Assembly: GCA_044224215.1 (NCBI GenBank)
Contig: JBGAKX010000115.1
Span: 1-14,191, forward strand
Direction: 5' to 3'
Length of the DNA: 14,191 bases
Origin: DAOMFM01 sp035429825
GTDB lineage: Bacteria > Acidobacteriota > Blastocatellia > UBA7656 > JADIYM01
Part shown: in pieces, positions 1 to 6,355 of the stretch
Position numbering within the stretch: the first letter of the stretch is position 1
Layout: each line of letters opens with the position of its first letter
Notes under the pieces: model-generated
Database searches by the model: none
The model's input: the letters and a program-made list of their open reading frames with translations, nothing else
Told to the model about the DNA's origin: nothing
Made by a program: the position numbers and the translations under genes

Positions 1-552
1 GGCTTTGTGCCGCGGGACCATTGGACGCAGGATCCGACCGAGGGCGGCGGCAGAATCATCGGCGAGGCCTGCCACTTCATCGACTTTGTACAGTATCTGA
101 CCGATGCGGTGCCGGTGCGCGTGACGGCAACCGCGGTGCGCAGCGGAAATGCGCGCGAAACGGATGCCGACAGCGTGTCGATCAATCTGGCGATGTCGGA
201 CGGTTCGGTTGGGTCGGTCCTGTATGTCGCGCTCGGCGACAAGCGCTTTCCCAAGGAGCGGTGCGAGGTCTATGCCGACGGCATGGTTGCGGTGCTCGAC
301 GATTTCCGATCGGGACTCGTCGTCCGGAACGGCCGCGAGGAGAAGCTGCGCGGCGGCGCGCAGGACAAGGGCCACACGGCCGAGGTCGCGGCATTCATCG
401 ATTCCGTCAGGTCCGGCGGACCGGCACCGATCGCGCTCGATTCGCTCATTGCGACGACGCTGACCTCGTTTGCCGCAGTTGACTCGCTCCGCGAAGGCGC
501 AACCGTCGACGTCGAGCCTGCGCTCCGCGAGTTTGGCGTGCGGGTTCAGTGA
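1..552 (+). CDS. Gfo/Idh/MocA-type oxidoreductase, C-terminal part (5' end outside window)
   Basis: The reading frame is open from the first base and ends with TGA at 550-552, so about 183 residues of the C-terminal half are present. The NAD(P)-binding Rossmann fold would lie upstream. The early stretch GGGRIIGEACHFID is the hallmark of the alpha/beta substrate-binding domain of this dehydrogenase family. The His in that motif lies in the active site of relatives, and a glycine-rich run before it is usual. The rest (beta-sheet pattern with GSVGSVLYVALGD, then EVYADGMVAVLDDF, then a C-terminal helix) fits the same domain. The wording resembles the bi-domain proteins in which a zinc alcohol-dehydrogenase-like half precedes this domain, often in polysaccharide gene clusters. 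That is inference, since the N-terminal part is missing. Substrate is unknown. Family call is confident, role is not. Confidence 0.85.
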   Translation, partial: GFVPRDHWTQDPTEGGGRIIGEACHFIDFVQYLTDAVPVRVTATAVRSGNARETDADSVSINLAMSDGSVGSVLYVALGDKRFPKERCEVYADGMVAVLDDFRSGLVVRNGREEKLRGGAQDKGHTAEVAAFIDSVRSGGPAPIALDSLIATTLTSFAAVDSLREGATVDVEPALREFGVRVQ

Positions 553-571
553 TCGATTCGCGCCTGGTGGA

Positions 572-625
572 GCATTCGATTTCAACGCATTTGCGTCCCG
601 AGTGTGCGGCAATGATGCATTCGAT
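572..625 (+). repeat. Short direct repeat upstream of the sigma-54 candidate
   Basis: GCATTCGAT occurs at 572-580 and again at 617-625, 45 bases apart centre to centre, within the non-coding gap 553-832. It lies about 115-170 bases before the candidate -24 element, a typical distance for an enhancer-binding activator. A 9-base repeat can arise by chance, so this is only a pointer. Apart from this repeat, the candidate promoter and the ribosome binding site, the 280-base gap shows nothing recognisable. Confidence 0.2.
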
Positions 626-739
626 GGGGTGCGCGCTCGACCATATCGTGTGACGCGGCCGCGACGCCTGACAGGGCAAATCGGTGCATGTGTGTCATTT
701 GGTGGCAGGGCCTGCCTTTGGATCGAGCAGTTACGGTCT

Positions 740-757
740 CTGGCACGAACGTCGCAT
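740..757 (+). promoter_or_regulatory. Candidate sigma-54 (-24/-12) promoter
   Basis: The sequence CTGGCACGAACGTCGCAT carries GG at 742-743 and GC at 754-755, separated by exactly 10 bases as RpoN promoters require. The -24 half TGGCACG is a perfect match to the consensus. The -12 half reads TCGCA instead of TTGCA, one mismatch. Transcription would start about 12 bases after the GC, near 767, leaving a leader of about 66 bases before the ATG at 833. It is in a non-coding gap and points to the gene downstream. RpoN-type promoters need an activator bound upstream. A 9-base direct repeat at 572-580 and 617-625 is the only repeated element I see there. Confidence 0.5.
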
Positions 758-817
758 ATCGACAGCCGACTATACGGACACCCTCACGGCATTTCGTGGG
801 CTACGTCGTCCGGAGAT

Positions 818-824
818 GAGGTGA
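818..824 (+). promoter_or_regulatory. Strong ribosome binding site that sets the start at 833
   Basis: GAGGTGA is a seven-base complement to the 3' end of 16S rRNA, 8 bases before ATG 833. The frame is open much further upstream (to about 470), but that upstream part overlaps the preceding gene and encodes low-complexity sequence. The signal peptide begins right after 833, so this site decides the start. Confidence 0.8.
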
Positions 825-832
825 AAGCGAAA

Positions 833-2254
833 ATGAATACAAACATACAAATGCAAACCAGTGGTTCGCGCGTGCGTCGTGGTGCGACGTTGCTCGTCGT
901 CGGACTTCTCTGTTCACTTTGGGTCGCTCCGGCGAGCACCGTTTCGGCTCAAGGGTCTCGCGTTGTTCCGCCCGATACGCGAATGGATATCCGCATCGAC
1001 ACCACCCTTGATTCGCGATACGCGCGTCCGGGTGACCAGTTTCGAGCGCGCGTCACATCTCCGGTCGTCGTCAATGGCAACGAGATGATTCCCGTCGACA
1101 CGACCGTGAACGGCCGCGTTATCGCCGTCGTGAACGAGACCAGCAAGGCGTTCGGCCGTCCGAGCGGCATAACCCTCAAGGTCGACAGCCTGACGTCGGC
1201 GACCGGCGTCACGGTCGACATCATTGCGGATCTCGCCGACCAGAACGGCACGCCATTCATCACGGTCGACAACCTGCCGCAGGGCTCGCGAGCCACGCTG
1301 CGTGTGAATCGGTCGTTTACAGTCGGTCCCGACTTCTTTGGCGGCGGCGACATGTTCGACACGGTCGACACGGTCACGCAGGCACAGACTGCACTCCGAG
1401 ATCGCGGTTACTACAACGGCCGTCTTGACGGACGGCTGACGCCGGCGACGCGTGCCGCTATCGCGCAGTTCCAGCGCGACCAGCGCCTGCAGCAGACCGG
1501 ATACCTCGACCGCGAGACGCTCACGAGGCTCGGGCTTCTGAGCGACAGCGGTGGCGAAGTGCTGCCGGTGAGCGTCATCTCGGCCAATGCGTTTACTGAA
1601 TCGGGCGGCGGGCTCACGGTTCGCATCGTGACACAGCCTGCTCCTGGCGTGCGCGTGTTCGAGGATCACTTCAGGTTCCGCGATGCCATCCACGTCTACG
1701 TGCGAGGGTACCGAGCGAATTCGGGACCCCGACCGAGCGGCGAGCTGCTCGTCCGGTTGACGAACGAGGAGTGGCGTGGAATTACCTCGATCGCGGTCCA
1801 CGGATCTGGGAACGACATCGTCATCCGCTCGAACGAGGTTGGTGGCGGCCAGTTCACTGCGGACGATGCGGCGCTTCTCGAAGGAAAAGTCGCGGAACTG
1901 CTCGCCCAGTACTCGCGAGTTCTCGGCCTCAGGTATGACCGCTTTACGGGTCAGGTGAAGTTCACACGGACGAACTATCGTGAGAACGAGGTGGAGCTGC
2001 TGTTTGCGCTGAACTCGCTCGGCACCGGCACGCGGCTCTACACGCAGTTGCTGCGCACAACTGACGACAGACAGGCGATTTCCGGCGGAACCGACATGGT
2101 CGTCGGCAACGCGAACGCTGTCGAGCGCAGCATCAGCCGGACAAAATCGCCGCGGGCAGCGGTCGTCATCAATGCGTGGCAGACCTTGCGCGACGACATC
2201 CGGCGCCTGGCGGCGAACGGCAGCCGTCCACTTCAGGAGGCCTCAGTCCAGTAA
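833..2254 (+). CDS. Secreted protein with central peptidoglycan-binding domain, flanking domains unknown
   Basis: The 473-residue product starts with a classical signal peptide: an Arg-rich n-region (RVRR, residues 13-16), a hydrophobic core (about 18-33) and a probable cleavage after VSA at residue 39. There is no lipobox, so it is predicted to be periplasmic or extracellular. Residues about 42-150 form a beta-rich segment (GDQFRARVTSPVVVNGNEMIP, then a GRV and a KVDSLTS strand) that I cannot name. Residues about 180-230 are a PG_binding_1 domain, seen in GYYNGRLDGRLTPATRAAI and the following QFQRDQ and TGYLDRETL. The remaining 240 residues, with HVYVRGYRANSGPRPSGEL and a later helical part, match no family I recognise. 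No catalytic motif is visible, so it is more likely a wall-bound structural or binding protein than an enzyme. It stands alone between the oxidoreductase and a terminator, with a candidate sigma-54 promoter upstream. Confidence 0.85.
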   Translation: MNTNIQMQTSGSRVRRGATLLVVGLLCSLWVAPASTVSAQGSRVVPPDTRMDIRIDTTLDSRYARPGDQFRARVTSPVVVNGNEMIPVDTTVNGRVIAVVNETSKAFGRPSGITLKVDSLTSATGVTVDIIADLADQNGTPFITVDNLPQGSRATLRVNRSFTVGPDFFGGGDMFDTVDTVTQAQTALRDRGYYNGRLDGRLTPATRAAIAQFQRDQRLQQTGYLDRETLTRLGLLSDSGGEVLPVSVISANAFTESGGGLTVRIVTQPAPGVRVFEDHFRFRDAIHVYVRGYRANSGPRPSGELLVRLTNEEWRGITSIAVHGSGNDIVIRSNEVGGGQFTADDAALLEGKVAELLAQYSRVLGLRYDRFTGQVKFTRTNYRENEVELLFALNSLGTGTRLYTQLLRTTDDRQAISGGTDMVVGNANAVERSISRTKSPRAAVVINAWQTLRDDIRRLAANGSRPLQEASVQ

Positions 2255-2274
2255 CGACCTCCGCGGTTGAATCG

Positions 2275-2320
2275 GCGACGGGGAGCGGTGCAGCCGACGC
2301 GCTCCCCGTCGCTGTTTTCG
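2275..2320 (+). terminator. Rho-independent terminator between convergent genes
   Basis: A perfect 13-base-pair stem (left arm 2275-2287, right arm 2300-2312, core GACGGGGAGCG / CGCTCCCCGTC) encloses a 12-base loop and is followed by TGTTTTCGTTT. It begins 21 bases after the TAA of the upstream plus-strand gene. The T-rich tail is on the plus-strand side, so it mainly ends that transcript. The hairpin itself also lies 18 bases beyond the stop of the facing minus-strand gene and may slow that transcript too. Confidence 0.85.
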
Positions 2321-2330
2321 TTTCACAGCC

Positions 2331-3179
2331 TCACTGTCGAGCCCGCCGCACGACGTTGTCGGCGTACTCGGTGACTTCGCGGTATTTGACGACCGGATTC
2401 AGCCCGTTTGACCTGAGCGCTCTCCACAGTGGCGAACGGCTCGCGATGCCGTCGGGAGAGCGCACGAGGTCGTCCCACCGCACCGTCTCGGGCGGGTGTC
2501 CGTGGTACGCAATGTTCAGCGCGGCGAGCACGATCCCGCGGTCCAGCGCTCGGGCCTTGTTGCGGAGCAGCGACGCCGCCGCCGGAATCTCGCGTCGCGC
2601 AACAAACCGTTCGTCGCGCCTCCGATCGAACGACGCCGGCCGCTTCAGGCGACTGTTGCCCATGCGTGACGCACCGGTCGCCAACCCGGCCGCGCGAGCC
2701 TCGCCGATGCCCATCTGCGCGATTCCCGCAAACCCGTATGCGTTAGTTGCGTTCGGATTGAACCCGCTCTCCTGCGCAAGGATCGACTTGAACACGAGCG
2801 GATCGAGCTCCGGCCAACGCACCTTCGCCGAGTCGATCTCGGAATTGAAGTCGTTCTGGCGCTCGATGCGCCGCCCGAATCCGTTGGTCCACGCGGTTTC
2901 GACCGTCGCGGATTGTCTCGACGCCAGCGTCGGCTGCAGCGTAGCCGCACCACCTCGCCTCGCACGGACCGGCACGCGAACTGCCGCGCCTGGCAGTGCG
3001 CGCCCGAGCGCAAGCTCGGGGTTCAGCTCGCGAAACACGGCGAGCGTCGCCGGATCGACGATGTCAAAGCGTTCGGCCAGACTCTCGAACGTGTCGCCAA
3101 ACTGAAGTAGATGAATCTCGTACGGTCCGGGATAACCGGCCGCGGGCGTCGGTCCGCCACTCGCAATTGCCTGAACCAT
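2331..3179 (-). CDS. LysM plus lytic transglycosylase (SLT-type) protein
   Basis: The 282-residue product combines a LysM-like module (about residues 20-71: YEIHLLQFGDTFESLAERF, then NPEL and a proline-closed strand RVPV) with a transglycosylase domain (about 125-282). The domain shows the catalytic Glu in LAQESGF (E137), the YGFAGIAQM motif (148-156), and LNIAYHGHP (221-229) in place of the usual AYNAG-type motif. Enzymes of this fold cut the MurNAc-GlcNAc bond of peptidoglycan to leave anhydro-MurNAc. The ATG at 3179 is supported by AGGAGA five bases upstream (3185-3190). Notably, no signal peptide or membrane segment is visible, which is odd for a wall-cutting enzyme. It could be exported by another route or belong to a secretion or phage-like apparatus, but nothing next to it supports that. 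It converges on another peptidoglycan-binding gene. Confidence 0.85.
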   Translation of the reverse strand: MVQAIASGGPTPAAGYPGPYEIHLLQFGDTFESLAERFDIVDPATLAVFRELNPELALGRALPGAAVRVPVRARRGGAATLQPTLASRQSATVETAWTNGFGRRIERQNDFNSEIDSAKVRWPELDPLVFKSILAQESGFNPNATNAYGFAGIAQMGIGEARAAGLATGASRMGNSRLKRPASFDRRRDERFVARREIPAAASLLRNKARALDRGIVLAALNIAYHGHPPETVRWDDLVRSPDGIASRSPLWRALRSNGLNPVVKYREVTEYADNVVRRARQ

Positions 3180-3230
3180 GATTGTCTCCTGGGTCGCCTA
3201 TGCTGACGTGATTCGAAAACCGTTACGCAA

Positions 3231-3242
3231 TGATCGAGATCA
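3231..3242. promoter_or_regulatory. Palindrome TGATCGAGATCA in divergent promoter region
   Basis: The arms TGATC and GATCA are perfect inverted repeats around a 2-base centre. The site lies in the 99-base gap between two divergent genes and ends two bases before the proposed -35 element of the HEAT-repeat gene, a usual place for a repressor or activator site. No regulator gene is nearby, so the protein that might bind is unknown. Confidence 0.3.
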
Positions 3243-3244
3243 CG

Positions 3245-3272
3245 GTGAAAATGTTGCGTCGTGGCCTAGAAT
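3245..3272 (+). promoter_or_regulatory. Promoter placed for a leaderless transcript
   Basis: A -10 element TAGAAT (3267-3272, 5 of 6 to TATAAT) lies exactly 6 bases before the GTG at 3279. A -35-like GTGAAA (3245-3250, 4 of 6) lies 16 bases upstream of it. With this spacing transcription would begin at or next to the start codon. No Shine-Dalgarno sequence is present before 3279, which agrees with a leaderless mRNA. Confidence 0.5.
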
Positions 3273-3278
3273 CCGATC

Positions 3279-4082
3279 GTGACGCCAACAGACCAGGAAC
3301 TGATCGAGCAGCTTGCGAGCGATGACCCGCTCCTCCGCCGGGACGCCGCGCGCGAGCTCGGCGAACGCAGGACGGCGTCTGCCGTTCCGGCGCTCATTGC
3401 CGCGTTGTCGCGCCCGATGGACGTCGAGCGCGACACGGACACGACCGACCATCCCGAGCACACGAGCCGCGCTGCCGCCGCCGTCGCGCTCGGGCTGATC
3501 GGCGACCCGTCGGCCGCAAGCGCCTTGCTCGACGTCATCGACGACGGATTCAATCTCGGAACGGCGGCGTCGACAGCGCTCGGCCGGCTGAAGCCACCGC
3601 CGATCGATCGACTCGTCGAAGCGACTCGCGATACGGGCGCGTACCGGCGCGCCCGGGCAGTTGCGGCGCTCGGCGAGATCGGCGACCGCTCGGCATTCGA
3701 TGCGATGGTGGTGCTGCTCGACGATTCAGACGACGTGGTGAGCCGGGCCGCGGCCTCCGCGTTCGAGAAGATGCGCGACCCGCGCGCCGTCGGACCGCTC
3801 GTGCGACTTCTCGAGAGCGCGAACCGCTCGAGCTTCGTCCGCGGCTACGCGGCCATGACGCTCGGCGCGCTCAAGGACCCGGTGTCTGTCGAGCCGTTGC
3901 TTGCCGCGCTCGATTCGGACGAAGTGCTCCTGCGCCGGTCGGCGGCCCGGGCGCTGTGCCGGATCGACGACGAGCGTAGCCGCGATCGTCTCGCCGCGAT
4001 CGCCGCCGACGATCCCGACCGGACGATCCGGCAGATCGTGACGCGATACCTCGAACCCAGACCCGGCCAGCGCCAGCACTGA
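3279..4082 (+). CDS. HEAT-repeat (PBS lyase-type) scaffold protein
   Basis: The 267-residue product consists almost wholly of about eight helical repeats of roughly 30 residues. Examples are DPLLRRDAARELGERR, SRAAAAVALGLIGDPSAASAL, YRRARAVAALGEIGDRSAFDA, VSRAAASAFEKMRDPRAVGPL, VRGYAAMTLGALKDPVSVEPL and LRRSAARALCRIDDERSRDRL. The third repeat (about 92-113) is shortened. Such proteins are usually cytoplasmic protein-protein scaffolds. No signal peptide, membrane segment or enzyme motif is seen, so partner and role are unknown. GTG 3279 is chosen because an in-frame TAG lies only 12 bases upstream (3267-3269) and the repeats begin at once. There is no ribosome binding site, but a -10 element sits 6 bases upstream. 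The gene ends 13 bases from the end of panD on the other strand. Confidence 0.85.
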   Translation: MTPTDQELIEQLASDDPLLRRDAARELGERRTASAVPALIAALSRPMDVERDTDTTDHPEHTSRAAAAVALGLIGDPSAASALLDVIDDGFNLGTAASTALGRLKPPPIDRLVEATRDTGAYRRARAVAALGEIGDRSAFDAMVVLLDDSDDVVSRAAASAFEKMRDPRAVGPLVRLLESANRSSFVRGYAAMTLGALKDPVSVEPLLAALDSDEVLLRRSAARALCRIDDERSRDRLAAIAADDPDRTIRQIVTRYLEPRPGQRQH

Positions 4083-4092
4083 CCGCGCGCGG
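4083..4092. other. CCGCGCGCGG palindrome in a 13-base convergent gap
   Basis: The gap between the stop of the HEAT-repeat gene (4082) and the stop of panD (4096) is 13 bases and holds a perfect 10-base palindrome. There is no T-tract, so no intrinsic terminator is visible for either side. Transcripts from the two strands probably overlap at their 3' ends. Confidence 0.35.
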
Positions 4093-4095
4093 CGC

Positions 4096-4458
4096 CTACT
4101 CCGTCACGAGCTGCTTGATCCGGTTCTCCTCGCCGAGCAGCACAACCGTGGGCGAGTGCTCGCGGATCTCTTCGGACGAATAGTTCGCGTACGTCGCGAT
4201 GATGACCAGATCGCCCTTGTCCACGAGATGCGCGGCCGCGCCGTTCACCTTGATGCAGCCTGAGCCGCGGGGACCGCGCAGCGCGTACGTGGTCAGCCGC
4301 GCGCCGTTGGTCACGTTGTAGATCTGCACCTGCTCGTGCTCGACAAAATCGGCCGCTTCCATAAGGTCCGCGTCGATCGTCACCGAGCCTTCGTAGTGAA
4401 GGTCCGCGTCGGTCACCGTCGCGCGGTGCAATTTTGACTTGAGAAGTATTCGCTGCAC
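4096..4458 (-). CDS. panD: Aspartate 1-decarboxylase (pyruvoyl enzyme precursor)
   Basis: The 120-residue protein makes beta-alanine from L-aspartate, the amine half of pantothenate. The precursor cleaves itself between Gly24 and Ser25, and the motif YEGSVTID is present at exactly those positions, so Ser25 would become the pyruvoyl group. Other known active-site residues are in place: Lys9, Arg54, Thr57 and Tyr58 (GARLTTYAL). The length fits the family (about 115-130). The start is GTG 4458, six bases after the panC stop, with GGAGAG (4471-4476) inside the end of panC at a rather long 12-base spacing. It is the last gene of the panBCD operon and is probably translated by coupling to panC. The sequence VTID and the C-terminal NRIKQLV are ordinary for bacterial PanD. 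Confidence 0.97.
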   Translation of the reverse strand: MQRILLKSKLHRATVTDADLHYEGSVTIDADLMEAADFVEHEQVQIYNVTNGARLTTYALRGPRGSGCIKVNGAAAHLVDKGDLVIIATYANYSSEEIREHSPTVVLLGEENRIKQLVTE

Positions 4459-4464
4459 GGTTGT

Positions 4465-5322
4465 TCAGATCTCTCCGTTGAGAACGAGGTTGTCTATCAG
4501 ACGCGTCTTGCCGATGAATGCGGCGATCGCGATGAGAATCGTCTTGTCGTCGTCGAGCGTCTCGACCGGGTCGAGCGACACGGTATCGACCACCGTCACG
4601 TAGTCGATGCGCGCGAGCGGTTCGGACGCGACGATCTCGTCCATCGCGCGGATGATCTCGCCGGTGTCGCGCACCCCCGAACCGTAGAGCACCTGCGCTT
4701 TTTCGAGCGCCCGATGAAGCACGGTCGCCGCCTTGCGCTCATCCGCCGTCAGGTACGCATTTCGCGACGAGAGCGCGAGGCCGTCTTCGTCGCGCACGAT
4801 GGGACACACGACCACCTCCGTGTCCATCGACAGGTCCGCCATCATCCGCTTGACGATGATCGCCTGCTGAGCGTCCTTCCGGCCAAAGTATGCAAAGTGT
4901 GGATGAATGATGTTGCAGAGCTTGGTGACGACCGTCGTCACGCCGCGAAAGTGCCCCTCGCGGCTCTCTCCGCAGAGCTTGTCCGAGAGCCCTTCGACGA
5001 CGACATACGTCGCGAAGTCCTCGGGATACACGTCGTCGATCAGCGGCGCGAAGATATAGTCGACCCCGCGGCTCGTGCACATCTCCGCGTCGCGCGCGAG
5101 ATCTCGCGGGTAGCGATCGAGATCCTCGGTCGGTCCGAACTGAATGGGGTTGATGAAGATCGAGACGACGACGATGTCGCACATCTGCCGGGCACGCTGC
5201 ATCAGGCTGAGGTGTCCTGCATGGAGCGCCCCCATCGTCGGAACGAAGCCGATCCGTTTGCCCTCGGCGACCAGCCGTTTCGCGAGGCTCTTCATCTGCG
5301 GCGTGCGCTTGATGATCTCCAC
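4465..5322 (-). CDS. panC: Pantothenate synthetase
   Basis: The enzyme joins pantoate and beta-alanine, using ATP through a pantoyl-adenylate. The 285-residue product has the family length. It shows the nucleotidyl-transferase HIGH-type motif PTMGALHAGHLSL (28-40), the pantoate-binding NPIQFGPTEDLDRYPR stretch (about 58-73), the GRKDAQQ motif (about 147-153) and the second ATP motif LSSRNAYL. The start is GTG 5322, preceded by GAGGA six bases upstream. It lies 9 bases after the panB stop and 6 bases before panD, so the three are almost surely one transcript. The C-terminal part (after about residue 180) is the usual smaller domain closing over the active site. Nothing is missing. Confidence 0.97.
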   Translation of the reverse strand: MEIIKRTPQMKSLAKRLVAEGKRIGFVPTMGALHAGHLSLMQRARQMCDIVVVSIFINPIQFGPTEDLDRYPRDLARDAEMCTSRGVDYIFAPLIDDVYPEDFATYVVVEGLSDKLCGESREGHFRGVTTVVTKLCNIIHPHFAYFGRKDAQQAIIVKRMMADLSMDTEVVVCPIVRDEDGLALSSRNAYLTADERKAATVLHRALEKAQVLYGSGVRDTGEIIRAMDEIVASEPLARIDYVTVVDTVSLDPVETLDDDKTILIAIAAFIGKTRLIDNLVLNGEI

Positions 5323-5331
5323 AGAGGTTCC

Positions 5332-6222
5332 TCAGGCGCTCCGCTCTTCCGACTCGCCGGCGCCCTCTTCGGCCAGCAGGCGTTCGGACACGCCGTCCGT
5401 GACCGCATAGCTCTCGGCGTCGCTCGGAAACGACTTTGACCGAACGTCGGCGGCATAGCGCGCAACCGCGCCCGCGATGACGCCGGCGACATCCGCGTAC
5501 TTGCGGACGAACTTCGGCGTGTGGCCGAACGACAGACCGATCAGATCGGTGTAGACCAGGATCTGGCCGTCGCACGTCGGCCCGGCGCCGATCCCGATCG
5601 TAGGGATCGTGAGCCTGCGCGTGATGAGGCGCGCGATGTCGGAAGGAATTGCTTCGAGCACGATCGCAAACGCGCCGGCGTCCTCGAGTGCGAGCGCGTC
5701 ATCGACGAGCGTGCGCGCCGCGTCGATCGTCTTGCCCTGGACGCGGTAGCCGCCGAGTTTGTGCACCGACTGCGGCGTCAGGCCGATGTGGCCAAGGACG
5801 GGGATCTCGGCGTCGACAATCCGGCGGACCGCCTCGGCGCGCGTACGGCCGCCCTCGAGCTTCACCGCTTCGACGCCGCCCTCCTTGACGAACCGGATCG
5901 AGGACCGCACGGCCTGCTCGGGGCTCTCGTGGTACGTGCCGAACGGAAGATCGCCGACGACGAGCGCCGTCTTGACGGCGCGTCGCACCGCCCGCGAGAC
6001 CATGATCATCTCGTCGAGCGTGACGGGGATCGTCGACTCGTAGCCGAACATCACGTTCGCCACGCTGTCGCCGACGAGGATCAGGTCGACGCCGGCTGCG
6101 TCGACAAGCGTGGCGGACGGAAAGTCGTAGGCCGTCAGGGCCACGATCGGCTCGCCACCTTTGCGGGCCCTCAAGCCTGGAGCCGTCACCTTTGCACGAT
6201 CGGACGCAGGGATGTAGCTCAT
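5332..6222 (-). CDS. panB: 3-methyl-2-oxobutanoate hydroxymethyltransferase (ketopantoate synthase)
   Basis: The enzyme transfers a one-carbon unit from methylene-tetrahydrofolate to alpha-ketoisovalerate, the first committed step to pantothenate. In the 296-residue product the metal and substrate sites are visible: VGDSVANVMFG (D52), GDLPFGTY (D91), KLEGG (E123), the HIGLTPQSVHKLGGY loop (145-159) and the catalytic Glu in VLEAIPSD (E190), followed by IGIGAGPTCDGQILV. It has an acidic C-terminal tail of about 30 residues beyond the shorter E. coli enzyme. ATG 6222 is chosen over an in-frame start 30 bases upstream because GGAGGA (6230-6235) lies 7 bases before it. The gene opens the panBCD operon, and panB usually being first fits. 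No gene for ketopantoate reductase (PanE) is in view. Confidence 0.97.
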   Translation of the reverse strand: MSYIPASDRAKVTAPGLRARKGGEPIVALTAYDFPSATLVDAAGVDLILVGDSVANVMFGYESTIPVTLDEMIMVSRAVRRAVKTALVVGDLPFGTYHESPEQAVRSSIRFVKEGGVEAVKLEGGRTRAEAVRRIVDAEIPVLGHIGLTPQSVHKLGGYRVQGKTIDAARTLVDDALALEDAGAFAIVLEAIPSDIARLITRRLTIPTIGIGAGPTCDGQILVYTDLIGLSFGHTPKFVRKYADVAGVIAGAVARYAADVRSKSFPSDAESYAVTDGVSERLLAEEGAGESEERSA

Positions 6223-6235
6223 TGCAAAGTCCTCC

Positions 6236-6355
6236 GATCCGCAAGTTAGCATCGAACCAAATTCGGATGAACTATTCTATTGCGATAGTCTATCAGAAAA
6301 CCTGATTGGCAGGACGACAGGTTGTGAGCGTTCGCGACGGCGAATCCGCAGCGGT
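6236..6355 (-). promoter_or_regulatory. AT-rich leader/promoter region of panBCD with GATAGTCTATC palindrome
   Basis: The gap between the helicase stop and panB is markedly AT-rich around 6260-6300, unlike the rest of the window. It contains GATAGTCTATC (6284-6294), a perfect inverted repeat with 5-base arms. Next to it on the minus strand is TAGAAT (6274-6279), which could be a -10 element about 52 bases before ATG 6222. I find no convincing -35 at 16-18 bases, so the promoter is only proposed. The palindrome would lie in the spacer, a place where a repressor could act. Confidence 0.4.

Noticed and set aside
612..653. 13-codon ORF with a double ATG in the gap after the oxidoreductase
   Set aside because: No ribosome binding site and no recognisable peptide; the length is within chance.
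470..832. Extension of the peptidoglycan-binding protein upstream to about 470
   Set aside because: The frame is open, but it overlaps the oxidoreductase gene and encodes no recognisable sequence. A strong ribosome site and a signal peptide fix the start at 833.
6320..6355. Terminator after the helicase gene
   Set aside because: Short dyads are present (TTCGC/GCGAA and CCTG/CAGG), the latter followed by TTTTCT, but the stems are only 4-5 base pairs, too weak to call.
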